Origin: Methylothermaceae bacteria B42
Lineage (GTDB): Bacteria > Pseudomonadota > Gammaproteobacteria > Methylococcales > Methylothermaceae
Assembly (NCBI GenBank): GCA_001566965.1
Contig: LSNW01000002.1
Span: 1-64,000 of the forward strand
Direction: 5' to 3'
Length of the DNA: 64,000 nucleotides
Position numbers and translations under genes: made by a program. The stretch's first letter is position 1. The number at the start of each line of letters is the position of its first letter. Of the stretch, positions 35,690 to 46,468 are shown in pieces. The notes under the pieces were generated by a model. It was not told where the DNA came from and searched no databases. It saw only the letters and a program-made list of their open reading frames with translations.

Positions 35690-36614
35690 TAAAGCTGGTC
35701 TCCAAAATCCGCCATACCAATTCCTCCATCTCCATACCCGCTGCTTTTGCCGCCATGGGTACCAGACTGTGACCGGTCATGCCGGGTACCGTGTTCACTT
35801 CAATCAACCAAGGCTGGCCGCTGGTATCAAGAAACAAATCCACCCTCCCCCAACCCCTGACACTGAGTACGTCACAAGCCTTTTTTGCCAGCGTTTGCAA
35901 CGCTTCCTCGCGAAAGGAGGGCAACCCGCAAGGACATAGATAGCGGGTGCTATCGGCCTCGTATTTGGCCTCGTAGTCATAGAACACCCTTGGGGTTTCC
36001 AGTTTGATCAAGGGCAACATGGCTTCCTGCACCATTCCAACCGTGTATTCTTCCCCCTCAATCCAGCGCTCGGCGAAAACCAGGCAACCAAATTCCCTGG
36101 CCTGCTTCCAGGCCTGTTTTAAGGATTCGAAATCGTCCGCTTTGCTCATTCCCAGGCTGGAACCTTCCAGGGCTGGTTTGACAATGACAGGCAATCCCAG
36201 CTGATCGACGCATTGCGCCAAATCTGCTTCGTTGGAAAGAATGCGCCATTCAGGCGTCGGCAGGCCTGCGCCCCGCCAGCACAATTTGCTGCTTAACTTG
36301 TCCATGCTCAATGCCGATCCCAGAACGCCGCTGCCGGTATAGGGCAAATCGATGGCTTCCAAGGCTCCTTGCAGAACGCCATCCTCACCCCCGCGCCCGT
36401 GAAGACAATTGAAAACCCGGTCAAAATCCTGATCGAGCAAGGGAGGCAGAGGATACTTGCCCACTTCCACCGCCACCGCATTCACCCCCTGGCGCTTTAA
36501 AGCCGTCAGCACCGCCTGGCCGCTTTGCAGCGATATTTCCCGCTCGGCGCTGGCGCCTCCCATCAGTACCGCCACTTTGCCAAATGCTTTGGGATCGGTG
36601 ATTCTAGCTGTCAC
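35679..36614 (-). CDS. ddlB: D-alanine--D-alanine ligase
   Basis: The ATP-grasp enzyme joins two D-Ala for the peptidoglycan stem. The 311-residue product has Leu-Met-Gly-Gly-Ala-Ser-Ala-Glu-Arg-Glu-Ile-Ser, His-Gly-Arg-Gly-Gly-Glu-Asp-Gly, Pro-Ala-Leu-Glu-Gly-Ser-Ser-Leu-Gly and the metal-site Leu-Ile-Glu-Val-Asn-Thr-Val-Pro-Gly-Met-Thr. GTG start overlaps the murB stop by four bases. Confidence 0.96.
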   Translation of the reverse strand: MTARITDPKAFGKVAVLMGGASAEREISLQSGQAVLTALKRQGVNAVAVEVGKYPLPPLLDQDFDRVFNCLHGRGGEDGVLQGALEAIDLPYTGSGVLGSALSMDKLSSKLCWRGAGLPTPEWRILSNEADLAQCVDQLGLPVIVKPALEGSSLGMSKADDFESLKQAWKQAREFGCLVFAERWIEGEEYTVGMVQEAMLPLIKLETPRVFYDYEAKYEADSTRYLCPCGLPSFREEALQTLAKKACDVLSVRGWGRVDLFLDTSGQPWLIEVNTVPGMTGHSLVPMAAKAAGMEMEELVWRILETSFNES

Positions 36615-37522
36615 TGGTGCTCTCCAGGTTCCCCAATAATTTGGATTTCCAGTTCCAATTCAATGCCGTGCTGACGTTTTACTGCCTCCCGAATCATTGC
36701 TATCAAGGCTTCCACATCCCTGGCGCTGGCGCTGCCCGTGTTGATAATAAAGTTGGCATGCAACTCAGAAATCTTGGCGCCTCCCACTTGTTTTCCTTTA
36801 AGGCCACAGGACTCAATCAATCGGGCGGCATAATCTCCAGGCGGATTTTTGAAGACGGACCCGCCATTGGGAAAGCGGGTGGGCTGGGTTTGGTTGCGCC
36901 GCGCCAAGAGTTCACGGATACGGCGCTGACCTTCCTGAATATCGCCCGGATGGGGCTTGAGCCAAACCCCCAGAAACCATTCATTGGCCGGCCCGTTGAC
37001 GCTGCGGTAACTAATTTCATACTCGGAGGGTTTACGGCGGTAGAGTTCGCCATAACGGTCGACGGTTTCAACTGCTTTCACCCAGTTCCAGGTTTCACTG
37101 CCGAAAGCCCCAGCGTTCATTGCCAAGGCGCCTCCCATGGTGCCGGGAATCCCTGCCAGAAATTCCATTCCCGTCAACCCGTGAATGCTGCAGAACCGGG
37201 CCACATGGGCACAGGGCACGCCGGCTTCAGCATAAACCAGACCATTTTCCAAGGCCATGTTGGAAAGCCGGTTGACGGTGCAAATTACGGTGCCGCTCAC
37301 GCCGCCATCGCGCACCAAAATGTTACTGCCCAATCCCAGCCAAAGCAGCGGTTCCTCCGCCGGCAGGGTATGCAAGAAACGGATAAGATCCTCTTTATCC
37401 TCCGGCCGGAAAAAGCGTTTCGCAGGCCCACCTATTCGCCAACTGGTGTAACGGCTCAAAGGTTCGTCAAAAAGCAGTTCTCCCCGAATTGTGTTTAATG
37501 CCGTTTTATTGGTATTCATCAT
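36611..37522 (-). CDS. murB: UDP-N-acetylenolpyruvoylglucosamine reductase
   Basis: The flavoenzyme reduces the enolpyruvyl group to give UDP-MurNAc. The 303-residue protein has an FAD domain (Gly-Leu-Gly-Ser-Asn-Ile-Leu-Val, then Ile-Pro-Gly-Thr-Met-Gly-Gly-Ala) and the active-site Ser in Asn-Gly-Gly-Ser-Val-Phe-Lys-Asn-Pro. It lacks the inserted Tyr loop of the E. coli type, which places it with type II MurB by length. The start overlaps the murC stop. Confidence 0.94.
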   Translation of the reverse strand: MMNTNKTALNTIRGELLFDEPLSRYTSWRIGGPAKRFFRPEDKEDLIRFLHTLPAEEPLLWLGLGSNILVRDGGVSGTVICTVNRLSNMALENGLVYAEAGVPCAHVARFCSIHGLTGMEFLAGIPGTMGGALAMNAGAFGSETWNWVKAVETVDRYGELYRRKPSEYEISYRSVNGPANEWFLGVWLKPHPGDIQEGQRRIRELLARRNQTQPTRFPNGGSVFKNPPGDYAARLIESCGLKGKQVGGAKISELHANFIINTGSASARDVEALIAMIREAVKRQHGIELELEIQIIGEPGEHQ

Positions 37523-38988
37523 GGTTCTATCTCTTTGAGCATGTCCGGCAACTGGCCGGAAAGCTGACCGATACTGCCTGCCCCCATGGTCAATAGCACA
37601 TCGCCCGGCTGTAATATCCCCTTCAGAACATCTGGTATATCTTCCGGAAAACCCGCCAGACTGGGGGATTGGCCTCGTCCTCTCAAGGCCCGGGCCAAAG
37701 CCAGGGAATCGGCGCCTTCAATAGATTGTTCACCTGCGGGATAGACATCGAGCAGCACCAATTCATCAGCGGTTTCCAAGACACTCACAAAATCATCGAA
37801 CAGATCCCGGGTGCGGCTGAATCGATGAGGCTGAAACACCAACAACAAACGCCGCCCAGGCCAAGAGCGGCGAACCGCGGCGAGGGTCACTTCGATTTCC
37901 TTGGGATGATGGCCATAATCGTCCACCCATATGACTTCCCCGTCTCGCCACGCCAAGGTCTCCACTTGAAAGCGGCGGCCAATGCCTGCAAATCCTGACA
38001 ATGCACGGCGGATTGCGCTGGGATGGACCTCCAGTTCAAGCGCAATGGTCACCGCTGCCAAGGCATTCAACAGGTTATGGTGACCGGGAAGATTGAGTTC
38101 CAGCGCCAGGGGCTGAACCAAATCGGCTGTTTCGACGATAAACTGGGTCCGCAATCCTTTGGGTTTGATTTGACTGGCGCGAACATCGGCTTCTGGATGG
38201 GTGCCATAGGTTTTTACCGGCTTATTGATCTCCGGCAAAATCGCTTCCCCCCCCGGATCATCGCGGCACACCACCGCCAAGCCGTAAAAAGGCAAATGAT
38301 GCAGAAATTCAATAAAGGTTTCTTGCAAGCGTCGGTAGTCTCCACCATAGGTGGCCATGTGATCCTGGTCCACGTTGGTCACCACGGCCATCATGGGTTG
38401 CAAGTGAAGAAATGAGGCATCGCTTTCATCCGCTTCCGCCACTAAATAGGGGCTTTCCCCAAGCGCCGCATGACTGCCAATACTATTGAGACGCCCGCCA
38501 ATGACAAAGGTGGGATCCAATCCGGCTTCGCCCAAAATGCTCGCCACCAGGCTGGTGGTGGTGGTTTTGCCGTGGGTTCCCGCCACCGCAATGCCAAAAC
38601 GGAAACGCATCAGTTCCGCCAGCATTTCCGCCCGGGAAATGACTGGAATACGCTGCTGCCTGGCCGCTTGCCATTCCGGATTGTCTTGGGTCACCGCGCT
38701 CGACACCACCACCACATCGGCGCCATCCACATAATGCGGGGCATGGCCGATAAAAATCTGCGCCCCCAGACTTCTTAACCGCTGCAGGGTAACGCTTTCC
38801 CGGATATCAGAACCGGAAACCCGATAACCCAGGTTGAGAAGCACTTCGGCAATGCCACTCATTCCCGCCCCGCCGATGCCGACAAAGTGAATCCGGCGGA
38901 TTCTCGCCATCCGCCGCCGGACAGGTTCGCTGCCTGCCCGCAGGCTGTCCCTGCCTGTGATTTCTTGATCTTTAAATTTAGGTACCAT
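37519..38988 (-). CDS. murC: UDP-N-acetylmuramate--L-alanine ligase
   Basis: MurC adds the first amino acid to UDP-MurNAc. The 489-residue protein has the N-terminal [11 protein letters not shown] loop, ATP loop Gly-Thr-His-Gly-Lys-Thr-Thr-Thr and Asp-Asp-Tyr-Gly-His-His-Pro. The ATG at 38988 has a GGAGGA site inside murG and overlaps the murG end by 11 bases; ATG 38910 is a less likely alternative. Confidence 0.96.
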   Translation of the reverse strand: MVPKFKDQEITGRDSLRAGSEPVRRRMARIRRIHFVGIGGAGMSGIAEVLLNLGYRVSGSDIRESVTLQRLRSLGAQIFIGHAPHYVDGADVVVVSSAVTQDNPEWQAARQQRIPVISRAEMLAELMRFRFGIAVAGTHGKTTTTSLVASILGEAGLDPTFVIGGRLNSIGSHAALGESPYLVAEADESDASFLHLQPMMAVVTNVDQDHMATYGGDYRRLQETFIEFLHHLPFYGLAVVCRDDPGGEAILPEINKPVKTYGTHPEADVRASQIKPKGLRTQFIVETADLVQPLALELNLPGHHNLLNALAAVTIALELEVHPSAIRRALSGFAGIGRRFQVETLAWRDGEVIWVDDYGHHPKEIEVTLAAVRRSWPGRRLLLVFQPHRFSRTRDLFDDFVSVLETADELVLLDVYPAGEQSIEGADSLALARALRGRGQSPSLAGFPEDIPDVLKGILQPGDVLLTMGAGSIGQLSGQLPDMLKEIEP

Positions 38989-40048
38989 GGCTGGCTTCCT
39001 CCAGACATATTCTTGCCACGGTTTCCGTGGCATCCAAACGCGCCATCTGCCGCGCGGCCTGGGCCATCGATAGCAGTTTTTCAGGCTGTTGAATCAATTC
39101 TTGCATTTCCCGGCGTAACCTAAGCGGGGACAGTTCTGACTGCGGGAGCAACCTGGCGGCCCCTCGCCACGCCAGGTACTCAGCATTGCGGGATTGATGA
39201 TTGTCGATGGCATAGGGATAAGGGACTAGAATGGCGCCGAGACCCGCGGCCGCCAATTCACTGATAGTCATTGCCCCCGACCGGCAAATGACCAGGTCCG
39301 CCCACTCATAGGCTTTTGCCATATCGTCAATAAACGCCTCTACCCGCGCTTTCAGGCCCGCTTGCCGGTATTTTTCAGCCACTTCCAATTGCATCTTTTC
39401 CCCTGATTGATGCCATACCTCGATTTGACCTTCATACCCTGCCAAAGCTTGCGGCACTGTTTCATTCAGAATCTTGGCGCCTTGGCTTCCACCAAGAACC
39501 AGGAGGTGTAACGGTTGATGAATCTGCCGCGCTTGCTTGCTTAGTTTTTGGATTTCGGAACGCAAGGGATTGCCGGTCCAACAGGGTTTGTACTGATCGG
39601 CAAAGGTTTCCGGGAAAGCTTCCAATATCCGCTTGGCACCCCGGGCCAACCAACGATTGGTGGTACCCGGTACCTGGTTCTGTTCGTGAATCACCAAAGG
39701 AATCTTCAACCAGCGAGCCATGATGCCGCCGGGCCCGGCCACAAAGCCTCCCAATCCCAATACCACATCGGGGTTTTGCTGTTGAAGGTGCTTTTTCGCT
39801 TGCCATAAAGCCCGGCCTAACATCCAGGGCGCGATTAATGCGGCCTGCCATCCTTTGCCCCGCAGTCCGCTGACCGTCAGCCAGTGCATTTTGAAGCCAG
39901 CGGCGGGCACCACTTTCGCTTCCATCCCTTTATGGGTGCCCATCCAACTGACCTCATGGCCCTGTTCCCGAAGCCAGTTGGCGACCGCCAAGGCTGGAAA
40001 CACATGCCCTCCGGTTCCCCCAGCTAAAATCATGATCTTGCGCGCCAT
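38978..40048 (-). CDS. murG: MurG N-acetylglucosaminyltransferase (lipid II synthesis)
   Basis: MurG transfers GlcNAc to lipid I at the inner face of the membrane. The 356-residue GT-B protein has the first glycine loop Gly-Gly-Thr-Gly-Gly-His-Val-Phe-Pro, the second at Gly-Gly-Ser-Gln-Gly-Ala and the UDP-GlcNAc region Cys-Arg-Ser-Gly-Ala-Met-Thr. It overlaps ftsW by 19 bases. Confidence 0.96.
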   Translation of the reverse strand: MARKIMILAGGTGGHVFPALAVANWLREQGHEVSWMGTHKGMEAKVVPAAGFKMHWLTVSGLRGKGWQAALIAPWMLGRALWQAKKHLQQQNPDVVLGLGGFVAGPGGIMARWLKIPLVIHEQNQVPGTTNRWLARGAKRILEAFPETFADQYKPCWTGNPLRSEIQKLSKQARQIHQPLHLLVLGGSQGAKILNETVPQALAGYEGQIEVWHQSGEKMQLEVAEKYRQAGLKARVEAFIDDMAKAYEWADLVICRSGAMTISELAAAGLGAILVPYPYAIDNHQSRNAEYLAWRGAARLLPQSELSPLRLRREMQELIQQPEKLLSMAQAARQMARLDATETVARICLEEASHGT

Positions 40049-41196
40049 GCTTTTCTCTTAGGTTGTGATGCCTGCCGGTCACGGGCTTCCGCATAGACCC
40101 GCAATACAGCACCCAAAGCCATGCAATCCACCACTAAACTGCCGCCGCCGTAACTCATCAACGGCAGCGTTAAACCCTTCGTGGGAAGCACGCCAAGGTT
40201 GACCCCCATATTGATAATGGCCTGCAAACCCAGCCACAGGCCAACGCCATAAACCAACAGGGCACCAAAGGTAAGACCGGCGGAATCCGCCAGTTTGGCC
40301 ACCACAAAAATCCGCCACAGCAAAACGCCATAGGCGGTAATCACCAGAGTGACCCCTATCCAGCCCAGTTCCTCGCCAATCACCGCCAGCAGGAAATCCG
40401 TATGTCCTTCCGGCAAATAAAACATTTTTTGCACGCTGTTGCCCAAGCCCGCGCCAAACCAGCCGCCCCGGGCAAAAGCAATCAAGGCCTGAAACAACTG
40501 GTAAGCCGAATCTTGCGCATGTTCCCAAGGGTGTAAAAATCCTACAATACGCTCCAGGCGGTAGGATTTGAACATCACCAAACCCACCCCGGCCCCTATC
40601 AGCGCGGTTAACAATCCAAGCAAGGGCAGCAAAGGCGCGCCTGCCAGAAAAATCATCCCTACCGCGGTGGCCATCAAAATCACAGTGGCCCCAAAATCCG
40701 GCTCCAGCAACAACAGCGCTGCCCCTATTCCCAACAAAGCCAAAGGTTTCAAGGCGCCAATTGCCGTCGTTCTCAATGCCTGTCCATGACGAACCCCGTA
40801 TCCGGCCATATAAACAATGGCCATCCACTTGTACAATTCAGAAACTTGAATCCGGATACCACCCACATGCAACCAACGGGTGCTGCCATTCACAGAGACG
40901 CCAAGATGAGGGATCAACACCGCCACCAACAACAGAAACCCGATCAATAACAATAGCGGGCCAGCTTTAAGCCAAAGTTCCGAAGGAACGCTCATCACTG
41001 CGCCCCCCGCCATCAACCCGAGCAATATATGGATCAGTTGGCGCTTGGCGTAATAAAAACCATCGGAATGCAAGTGCAAGGAAGCCGACGTCATCATGAC
41101 ATAGCCAAACACCAATAATAAAAGTACTGCCGATAGCAACAGGGCATCCAGCGCGTAACGCTTTCCTACCGGTATTTCCCAAGCAGGTACTGCCAT
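40030..41196 (-). CDS. ftsW: Septal peptidoglycan glycosyltransferase FtsW
   Basis: This SEDS-family polymerase works with FtsI at the septum. The 388-residue protein has about ten membrane helices. Family motifs include Lys-Trp-Met-Ala-Ile-Val-Tyr-Met, Leu-Leu-Glu-Pro-Asp-Phe-Gly-Ala-Thr and the C-terminal Gly-Leu-Thr-Leu-Pro-Leu-Met-Ser-Tyr-Gly-Gly. ATG at 41196 overlaps the murD stop (TGATG); a GTG at 41199 is possible. Confidence 0.95.
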   Translation of the reverse strand: MAVPAWEIPVGKRYALDALLLSAVLLLLVFGYVMMTSASLHLHSDGFYYAKRQLIHILLGLMAGGAVMSVPSELWLKAGPLLLLIGFLLLVAVLIPHLGVSVNGSTRWLHVGGIRIQVSELYKWMAIVYMAGYGVRHGQALRTTAIGALKPLALLGIGAALLLLEPDFGATVILMATAVGMIFLAGAPLLPLLGLLTALIGAGVGLVMFKSYRLERIVGFLHPWEHAQDSAYQLFQALIAFARGGWFGAGLGNSVQKMFYLPEGHTDFLLAVIGEELGWIGVTLVITAYGVLLWRIFVVAKLADSAGLTFGALLVYGVGLWLGLQAIINMGVNLGVLPTKGLTLPLMSYGGGSLVVDCMALGAVLRVYAEARDRQASQPKRKAWRARS

Positions 41197-42566
41197 CACG
41201 CAAAGGACCTCACTAGTTCGATAAACCGGTTGCCGCGGTCCTCGTAGTTGTTAAATTGATCCTGGCTGGCGCAGGCGGGGGATAATAAAACGGTATCTCC
41301 CGGCGTTGCCTTTTGCCGGGCAATCGTCACCGCCTCATCCAAGTCTTCGACCAGAATGGTCTCCGTGGCGTCAGCCAATGTCTCCTGCAACTTTCCTTTA
41401 TCGTGGCCAAATAATATGGCTATCTTCACCTTGTTTTTTGCCACCGGGGACAGGGGGGTAAAATCCGCACCCTTCCCTTCACCACCGGCCAATAAAATAA
41501 CCGGTCCAGGCAGCCCCGTGATAGCGGCAACCGTCGCTCCCACGTTGGTACCTTTGGAATCGTTAATCCAGACCACGCCCCCGCTTTCCGCCACTTTTTG
41601 CATCCGGTGGGGCAGACCCTGGAATTGGCGCAAGGCCTTCAGCCTTGCCGGCATGGGAATGCCGGCAGCTTCTCCCAATGCTAACGCCGCCAAGGCGTTG
41701 GCAAGATTATGGCGGCCTTGCAAGGCAACTTCCGACCCAGGAATGAGTTTTTGCTCGTGAAAGGTCAGCCAGGTTTCCCCTTCATACACCTGCAAACCAA
41801 AATCCACAAAACCGGACTCAACTCCGAAATTTAGTACCTGGTGACATCCTGACTTTTTGGCCAGATTTTGTACCCGAGAATCATCGCCATTGGCGACACA
41901 AATTTTACTCAGCTCAAATAAACGCCCCTTGACCGCGGCATAGTCTGCCAGACTTTCATAACGATCCAGGTGATCGGGACTGATATTCAAAATCGCGCCC
42001 ACTTGCGGACGCAGTTTGCGGGTGCGTTCCAATTGAAAACTGGACAGCTCCACCACGTACAAACCACAATCTTCCGCCACCATATCCAAAACCGGCGTTC
42101 CCAAGTTCCCTCCCGCCTTGGCCTTGATGCCAGCCTGGGTCGCCATTTCCGTAACCAGGGTAGTGACTGTACTCTTGCCGTTGGAGCCAGTCACAGCAAT
42201 GACGGGAGCTGTGACTGCCTGGGCAAACAGATCGATATCGCTTATCAAACCCGCGCCCCGTTCCAAGGCAGCGCGAACGTCGGGTTGATCCAAACCGATA
42301 CCCGGGCTTACCAGCAAATGGGTCGCCCAGGCCAACATATCCGAACGCAACCCCCCAGTGAAAACAGGAACCCCTGCCAGTGACTTGGCTTCCTCGAGCC
42401 CAGGCGGCGCATCGCGGGTATCCACCGCCAAACATTCAATGCCAGCCCGGTGCAGAAAACGTAAGGCCGACAGACCGGTTTTTCCCAAACCAACCACTGC
42501 TACTTTATCGCCCGTACCTAACATCACTCCCCTGCTTTGACTCTGAACTTGCAATACCGCTGCCAT
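41196..42566 (-). CDS. murD: UDP-N-acetylmuramoyl-L-alanine--D-glutamate ligase
   Basis: MurD adds D-Glu to the stem peptide. The 456-residue protein has Val-Val-Gly-Leu-Gly-Lys-Thr-Gly near the N-terminus, ATP loop Gly-Ser-Asn-Gly-Lys-Ser-Thr-Val and Asn-Asp-Ser-Lys-Gly-Thr-Asn. ATG 42566 has a GAGGTGA site and lies five bases after mraY. The longer frame upstream is mraY shadow and is rejected. Confidence 0.95.
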   Translation of the reverse strand: MAAVLQVQSQSRGVMLGTGDKVAVVGLGKTGLSALRFLHRAGIECLAVDTRDAPPGLEEAKSLAGVPVFTGGLRSDMLAWATHLLVSPGIGLDQPDVRAALERGAGLISDIDLFAQAVTAPVIAVTGSNGKSTVTTLVTEMATQAGIKAKAGGNLGTPVLDMVAEDCGLYVVELSSFQLERTRKLRPQVGAILNISPDHLDRYESLADYAAVKGRLFELSKICVANGDDSRVQNLAKKSGCHQVLNFGVESGFVDFGLQVYEGETWLTFHEQKLIPGSEVALQGRHNLANALAALALGEAAGIPMPARLKALRQFQGLPHRMQKVAESGGVVWINDSKGTNVGATVAAITGLPGPVILLAGGEGKGADFTPLSPVAKNKVKIAILFGHDKGKLQETLADATETILVEDLDEAVTIARQKATPGDTVLLSPACASQDQFNNYEDRGNRFIELVRSFA

Positions 42567-42571
42567 GGGTT

Positions 42572-43654
42572 TCACCTCAGCTTCAAGGTCGCCAGACCGA
42601 TTAACACGAGGATGACGGTAATAATCCAAAACCGTATGATTACCCGGGGTTCCGGCCACCCCTTGAGCTCGAAGTGATGATGAAGCGGCGCCATGCGGAA
42701 GATCCGTTTGCCCGTGAGTTTGAATGAAGCTACTTGCAGGATGACCGAAACGGTTTCCATCACAAACACCCCCCCCATAATCATTAATACAATTTCCTGG
42801 CGCACCAGCACTGCCAATGTTCCCAGTGCCCCTCCCAACGCCAACGCACCGATATCCCCCATAAACACCTGAGCGGGATAAGCGTTGAACCACAAGAATC
42901 CGAGACCCGCGCCCACCAGGGCACCGCAAAAAACCACCAGCTCCCCCACACCGGGGATATAAGGCACCGCCAGATAGGAAGCGAAATTGATATTGCCGGA
43001 AACATAGGCGAACACCCCCAGAGCGCCACCCACCAGCACGGTGGGCAGAATCGCCAAACCATCCAGCCCGTCGGTGAGGTTGACAGCGTTACTGGTCCCC
43101 ACAATGACAAGACAAGTCAAAGGGATGTAGCCCCAGCCAAAATTCAGCACGATCTCCTTGAAAAAAGGAACGATATATAAGGTTTCCTCCGGCACATGAG
43201 CATTGCGGTAGAGGAACCACCCAGTCCCCAACGCCACCAGCAATTGCCAGAACAACTTCTGTTTGGCGCTGATGCCGCGGGGATTTTTCAGCACCAGTTT
43301 TTTATAGTCATCCACAAAACCAATCACACCATAGGCCAAGGTGATAATTAACACCACCCAAACAAAGCGGTTGTGCAAGTCTGACCACAATAAAGTCGCC
43401 GCGGCGATCGCCACAAGAATGAGCAACCCGCCCATGGTGGGCGTGCCCGCCTTGCTGAAGTGGCTTTCAGGACCGTCGTCACGAATGGGTTGTCCCAGGT
43501 TATAACGGCTCAGGCGGCGGATCATTGCCGGCCCCACAAGAAAAGCAATCAGCAGCGCGGTCAACACCCCCAGAATCGCCCGCAGGGTCAAATACTGGAA
43601 GACCCGGAAAGGGCCGTAAATCTCCGCCAAATGTTGCGTTAACCAATAGAGCAT
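42572..43654 (-). CDS. mraY: Phospho-MurNAc-pentapeptide translocase MraY
   Basis: MraY makes lipid I from UDP-MurNAc-pentapeptide and undecaprenyl phosphate. The 360-residue integral membrane protein has the expected length, ten hydrophobic helices, the Asp-Asp of Gly-Phe-Val-Asp-Asp-Tyr-Lys-Lys, Asn-Leu-Thr-Asp-Gly-Leu-Asp-Gly and Pro-Leu-His-His-His-Phe-Glu. The ATG 43654 starts Met-Leu-Tyr-Trp-Leu, four bases after murF. Confidence 0.97.
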   Translation of the reverse strand: MLYWLTQHLAEIYGPFRVFQYLTLRAILGVLTALLIAFLVGPAMIRRLSRYNLGQPIRDDGPESHFSKAGTPTMGGLLILVAIAAATLLWSDLHNRFVWVVLIITLAYGVIGFVDDYKKLVLKNPRGISAKQKLFWQLLVALGTGWFLYRNAHVPEETLYIVPFFKEIVLNFGWGYIPLTCLVIVGTSNAVNLTDGLDGLAILPTVLVGGALGVFAYVSGNINFASYLAVPYIPGVGELVVFCGALVGAGLGFLWFNAYPAQVFMGDIGALALGGALGTLAVLVRQEIVLMIMGGVFVMETVSVILQVASFKLTGKRIFRMAPLHHHFELKGWPEPRVIIRFWIITVILVLIGLATLKLR

Positions 43655-43658
43655 GCGA

Positions 43659-45008
43659 TTACGCCTTGAGGGCCTCCACTGTCCGTTCAAGATGCTGGCT
43701 GCGCGAGCCTTTAATTAATATCCGGGCCTTAGGATGCAGTTGGGCGGCAACGGTTTCCGCCAGCGCCTCTTGACAATCAAAATACTGCCCCCCGCCGCCA
43801 AAAGCCTTCACCGCCGCCTGACACGGCTCACCCACTGCGAATAAACGCCTGATTCCCCGCGCTTTGGCCGCGCCGCCTGCTTTGGCGTGCCAAGTTTCAG
43901 AATCCGGTCCCAATTCCCCAAACGCCCCCAGGATCACCCAGGGCTCGCCCGACAACGCCGACAAGGCTTCCAACCCGGCTTCAAAAGAGGCGGGATTCGC
44001 ATTATAGGAATCGTCCAGCAGCCAGCTCTCCCGTTTTCCTTTCAGGGGATGCAAGCGGCCAGGGAATGGAGTTATCTCCGCCAACCCGGTCCGGATTTGA
44101 TCGTCCTCAATACCGGCGGCTTTGGCTACCGCAATGACGGCCAAGGCATTACTAACGTTATGCTGTCCAGCAAGGGGTAATTCTAAACCTAACCGCTCTC
44201 CCATAATTTCAGCAACAAACCGGTTGTGAAACCGCCCTTGGGAAAACTCCAGCGGCGCTACGGACAATGCCCGAACCTGGGCCGGTTTGTCCCTGCCGAA
44301 ACTCACTACCCCGCGAGAACCGGCAAGCTCTTTCCAATAGGGAAAATAGTGGTCATCGGCGTTGAGAACGGCGATGCCTGAATTGGGCAACGACGAAATC
44401 AGCTCACCCTTGGCCTTCGCCACCCCCTCGATAGACCCGAATCCTTCCAGATGGGCGGGACCAGCATTGGTGATCAACGCGATATCCGGCTTGGCCAAGC
44501 CAGCGCAATAGGCAATTTCCCCAGCATGATTGGCGCCCATTTCGATCACCGCGAAACGATGCCGGGGAGACAAACGCAGCAGCGTCAAAGGCACGCCGAT
44601 GTCATTATTGAAATTGCCGGCGGTTTTGAGCACTGAAGGCTCGCCGCCGAGTACGGAAAAAAGCATCTCCTTGACGGTGGTCTTGCCGTTGCTGCCAGTC
44701 ACGCCAATCAAAGTGCCGGAAAAATGATGCTCGCGCCACCACTTGGCCAGCCGCCCCAAACCCAGGCGGGTATCGGCCACTTGCAGTTGGGGCAAATGAC
44801 CTGGAACTGGCTTGCTCACCAGTGCCGCGGCGGCGCCTTGGGCTTGGGCCTGGGCGAGATAGTCATGACCGTCAAAACGCGGGCCCTGCAAGGCGATGAA
44901 CAATTTGCCCGGCATTGGCTGGCGGGTATCGGTGGCCACGCCGTCAAACTCGGCGTCTGTCCCCAGCATTTTCCCTTGTAATGGCTTGGCGATATGACTC
45001 AAACGCAT
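43659..45008 (-). CDS. murF: UDP-MurNAc-tripeptide--D-alanyl-D-alanine ligase
   Basis: MurF adds D-Ala-D-Ala, the product of Ddl, to the tripeptide. The 449-residue Mur ligase has [10 protein letters not shown], Met-Gly-Ala-Asn-His-Ala-Gly-Glu-Ile and Asp-Asp-Ser-Tyr-Asn-Ala-Asn-Pro. It overlaps murE by ten bases. Confidence 0.96.
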   Translation of the reverse strand: MRLSHIAKPLQGKMLGTDAEFDGVATDTRQPMPGKLFIALQGPRFDGHDYLAQAQAQGAAAALVSKPVPGHLPQLQVADTRLGLGRLAKWWREHHFSGTLIGVTGSNGKTTVKEMLFSVLGGEPSVLKTAGNFNNDIGVPLTLLRLSPRHRFAVIEMGANHAGEIAYCAGLAKPDIALITNAGPAHLEGFGSIEGVAKAKGELISSLPNSGIAVLNADDHYFPYWKELAGSRGVVSFGRDKPAQVRALSVAPLEFSQGRFHNRFVAEIMGERLGLELPLAGQHNVSNALAVIAVAKAAGIEDDQIRTGLAEITPFPGRLHPLKGKRESWLLDDSYNANPASFEAGLEALSALSGEPWVILGAFGELGPDSETWHAKAGGAAKARGIRRLFAVGEPCQAAVKAFGGGGQYFDCQEALAETVAAQLHPKARILIKGSRSQHLERTVEALKA

Positions 45009-46468
45009 GCCGCTTCTCCACGAATCAATTGCCGCACCACAACTTGATCGCTGAATGCCAAGCGCTGGCCGTTGACTTCCTGATAATCTTCATGCCCCTT
45101 GCCGGCCACGAGAATGACATCCTTTGGCGTTGCTTGGGTTATGGCTTGGGAAATAGCTTGTGCCCGGTCACGAATGACTAAAGGTTTGGAAACCATGCCA
45201 GTGAGAATATCGGCTATGATTTGGTCTTCGCTCTCTCCCCTGGGATTGTCATCGGTCACTATCACTTGATCGGCATAACGCTCGGCGACTTGCCCCATTT
45301 CCGGGCGCTTGCCACGATCCCGCTCGCCCCCGCAACCAAACACCAACCACAAATTTCCCTGGCAATGCCGTCTCAAACTTTTCAGGGCCGTTCCCAAAGC
45401 TGCTGGTGTGTGGGCATAATCCACTACCACAAGCGGGGCGTCCCCTCCCCCAAAACATTCCATGCGGCCAGGCACTGGCTGGATCTTTTGCACACGCCGG
45501 GCGCCTTCCGTCAGTGAAATACCTTGAGCCCTCAGCAAGGTTAAAACCGCCAGAAGGTTGGCCAGATTGAATTCTCCCAATAAAGGTGCCGATACCAGTG
45601 CCTGCTCGGATTCAAAGGTGGCGAGAAATCGGATGTGGGTAGGCAAAAAGTCAATTTCTGTTGCCCGCACCACAGGAAATTCCGCCGATTTCCCCGCCAC
45701 GCTGAACCCCCACAAATCCACCCCTATTGGTGTTTTTTGCGGGAAGGTGGAAAATGCCGGGTCATCCACATTGATGACTGCCACCGACAGACCAGGCACT
45801 GCCAGCATTTTTTGTTTGGCGGCCAGGTAATCCTCCAATGTCCCATGGTAATCCAGATGATCACGGCTGAGGTTAGTCCAAATAGCTTGATCCACCTTTA
45901 CGCCGTTGACCCGTCCTTGCGACAAAGCGTGGGATGAAACCTCCATGGCCACGGCATTGACGCCATTTTCCTTGAAAAACGCCAAGCGGCGCTGGAGTTC
46001 AAGCGCCGGTGGCGTGGTATGTTGGCTCGGTTGCAACTGATCTGGCCGCCCCCATCCCAAAGTCCCCATCACGGCGCAATCTTCCAATGCTTGCGCCAGA
46101 TAAAAACTGCAGGAAGTCTTGCCATTGGTGCCGGTTATACCGATGATTTCCAACGATTCAGAGGGGTTGCCATAGAAACGACTGGCGATTTCTCCCAGTT
46201 TTTCCCGCAACCTCGGGACAGGAATGCATGGAATCGATGCGCCTTTTGGAATATCGCCCCCTTCTGGTTCATAGATGATGACCGAAGCCCCTTTCGCTTG
46301 CGCTTCCAAAGCAAAACTCAAACCGTGCCTTTTCGCCCCCGCCAAGGCAAAAAACGCCATCCCTGGCTGAATCCGGCCACTATCCTCGGTCAGGCCTGTA
46401 ATGGGCACACTCTCGGCTACAGAGACAAAATCTTTCAACAACCGATTCAAGGGTACCGCTGCGCCCAT
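44999..46468 (-). CDS. murE: UDP-MurNAc-L-alanyl-D-glutamate--2,6-diaminopimelate ligase
   Basis: MurE adds the third stem residue. The 489-residue protein has Gly-Thr-Asn-Gly-Lys-Thr-Ser and the specificity motif Asp-Asn-Pro-Arg-Gly-Glu, which selects meso-diaminopimelate as in Gram-negatives. ATG 46468 overlaps the ftsI stop. Confidence 0.96.
   Translation of the reverse strand: MGAAVPLNRLLKDFVSVAESVPITGLTEDSGRIQPGMAFFALAGAKRHGLSFALEAQAKGASVIIYEPEGGDIPKGASIPCIPVPRLREKLGEIASRFYGNPSESLEIIGITGTNGKTSCSFYLAQALEDCAVMGTLGWGRPDQLQPSQHTTPPALELQRRLAFFKENGVNAVAMEVSSHALSQGRVNGVKVDQAIWTNLSRDHLDYHGTLEDYLAAKQKMLAVPGLSVAVINVDDPAFSTFPQKTPIGVDLWGFSVAGKSAEFPVVRATEIDFLPTHIRFLATFESEQALVSAPLLGEFNLANLLAVLTLLRAQGISLTEGARRVQKIQPVPGRMECFGGGDAPLVVVDYAHTPAALGTALKSLRRHCQGNLWLVFGCGGERDRGKRPEMGQVAERYADQVIVTDDNPRGESEDQIIADILTGMVSKPLVIRDRAQAISQAITQATPKDVILVAGKGHEDYQEVNGQRLAFSDQVVVRQLIRGEAACV

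Noticed and set aside
36617-37498. 293-residue open frame opposite murB
   Set aside because: It lies fully inside murB on the other strand, has no recognisable motif, and would conflict with a conserved gene.
41196-42929. Long form of murD starting at 42929
   Set aside because: The first 121 codons are mraY in another frame; the ATG at 42566 has a ribosome site and gives the usual MurD N-terminus.
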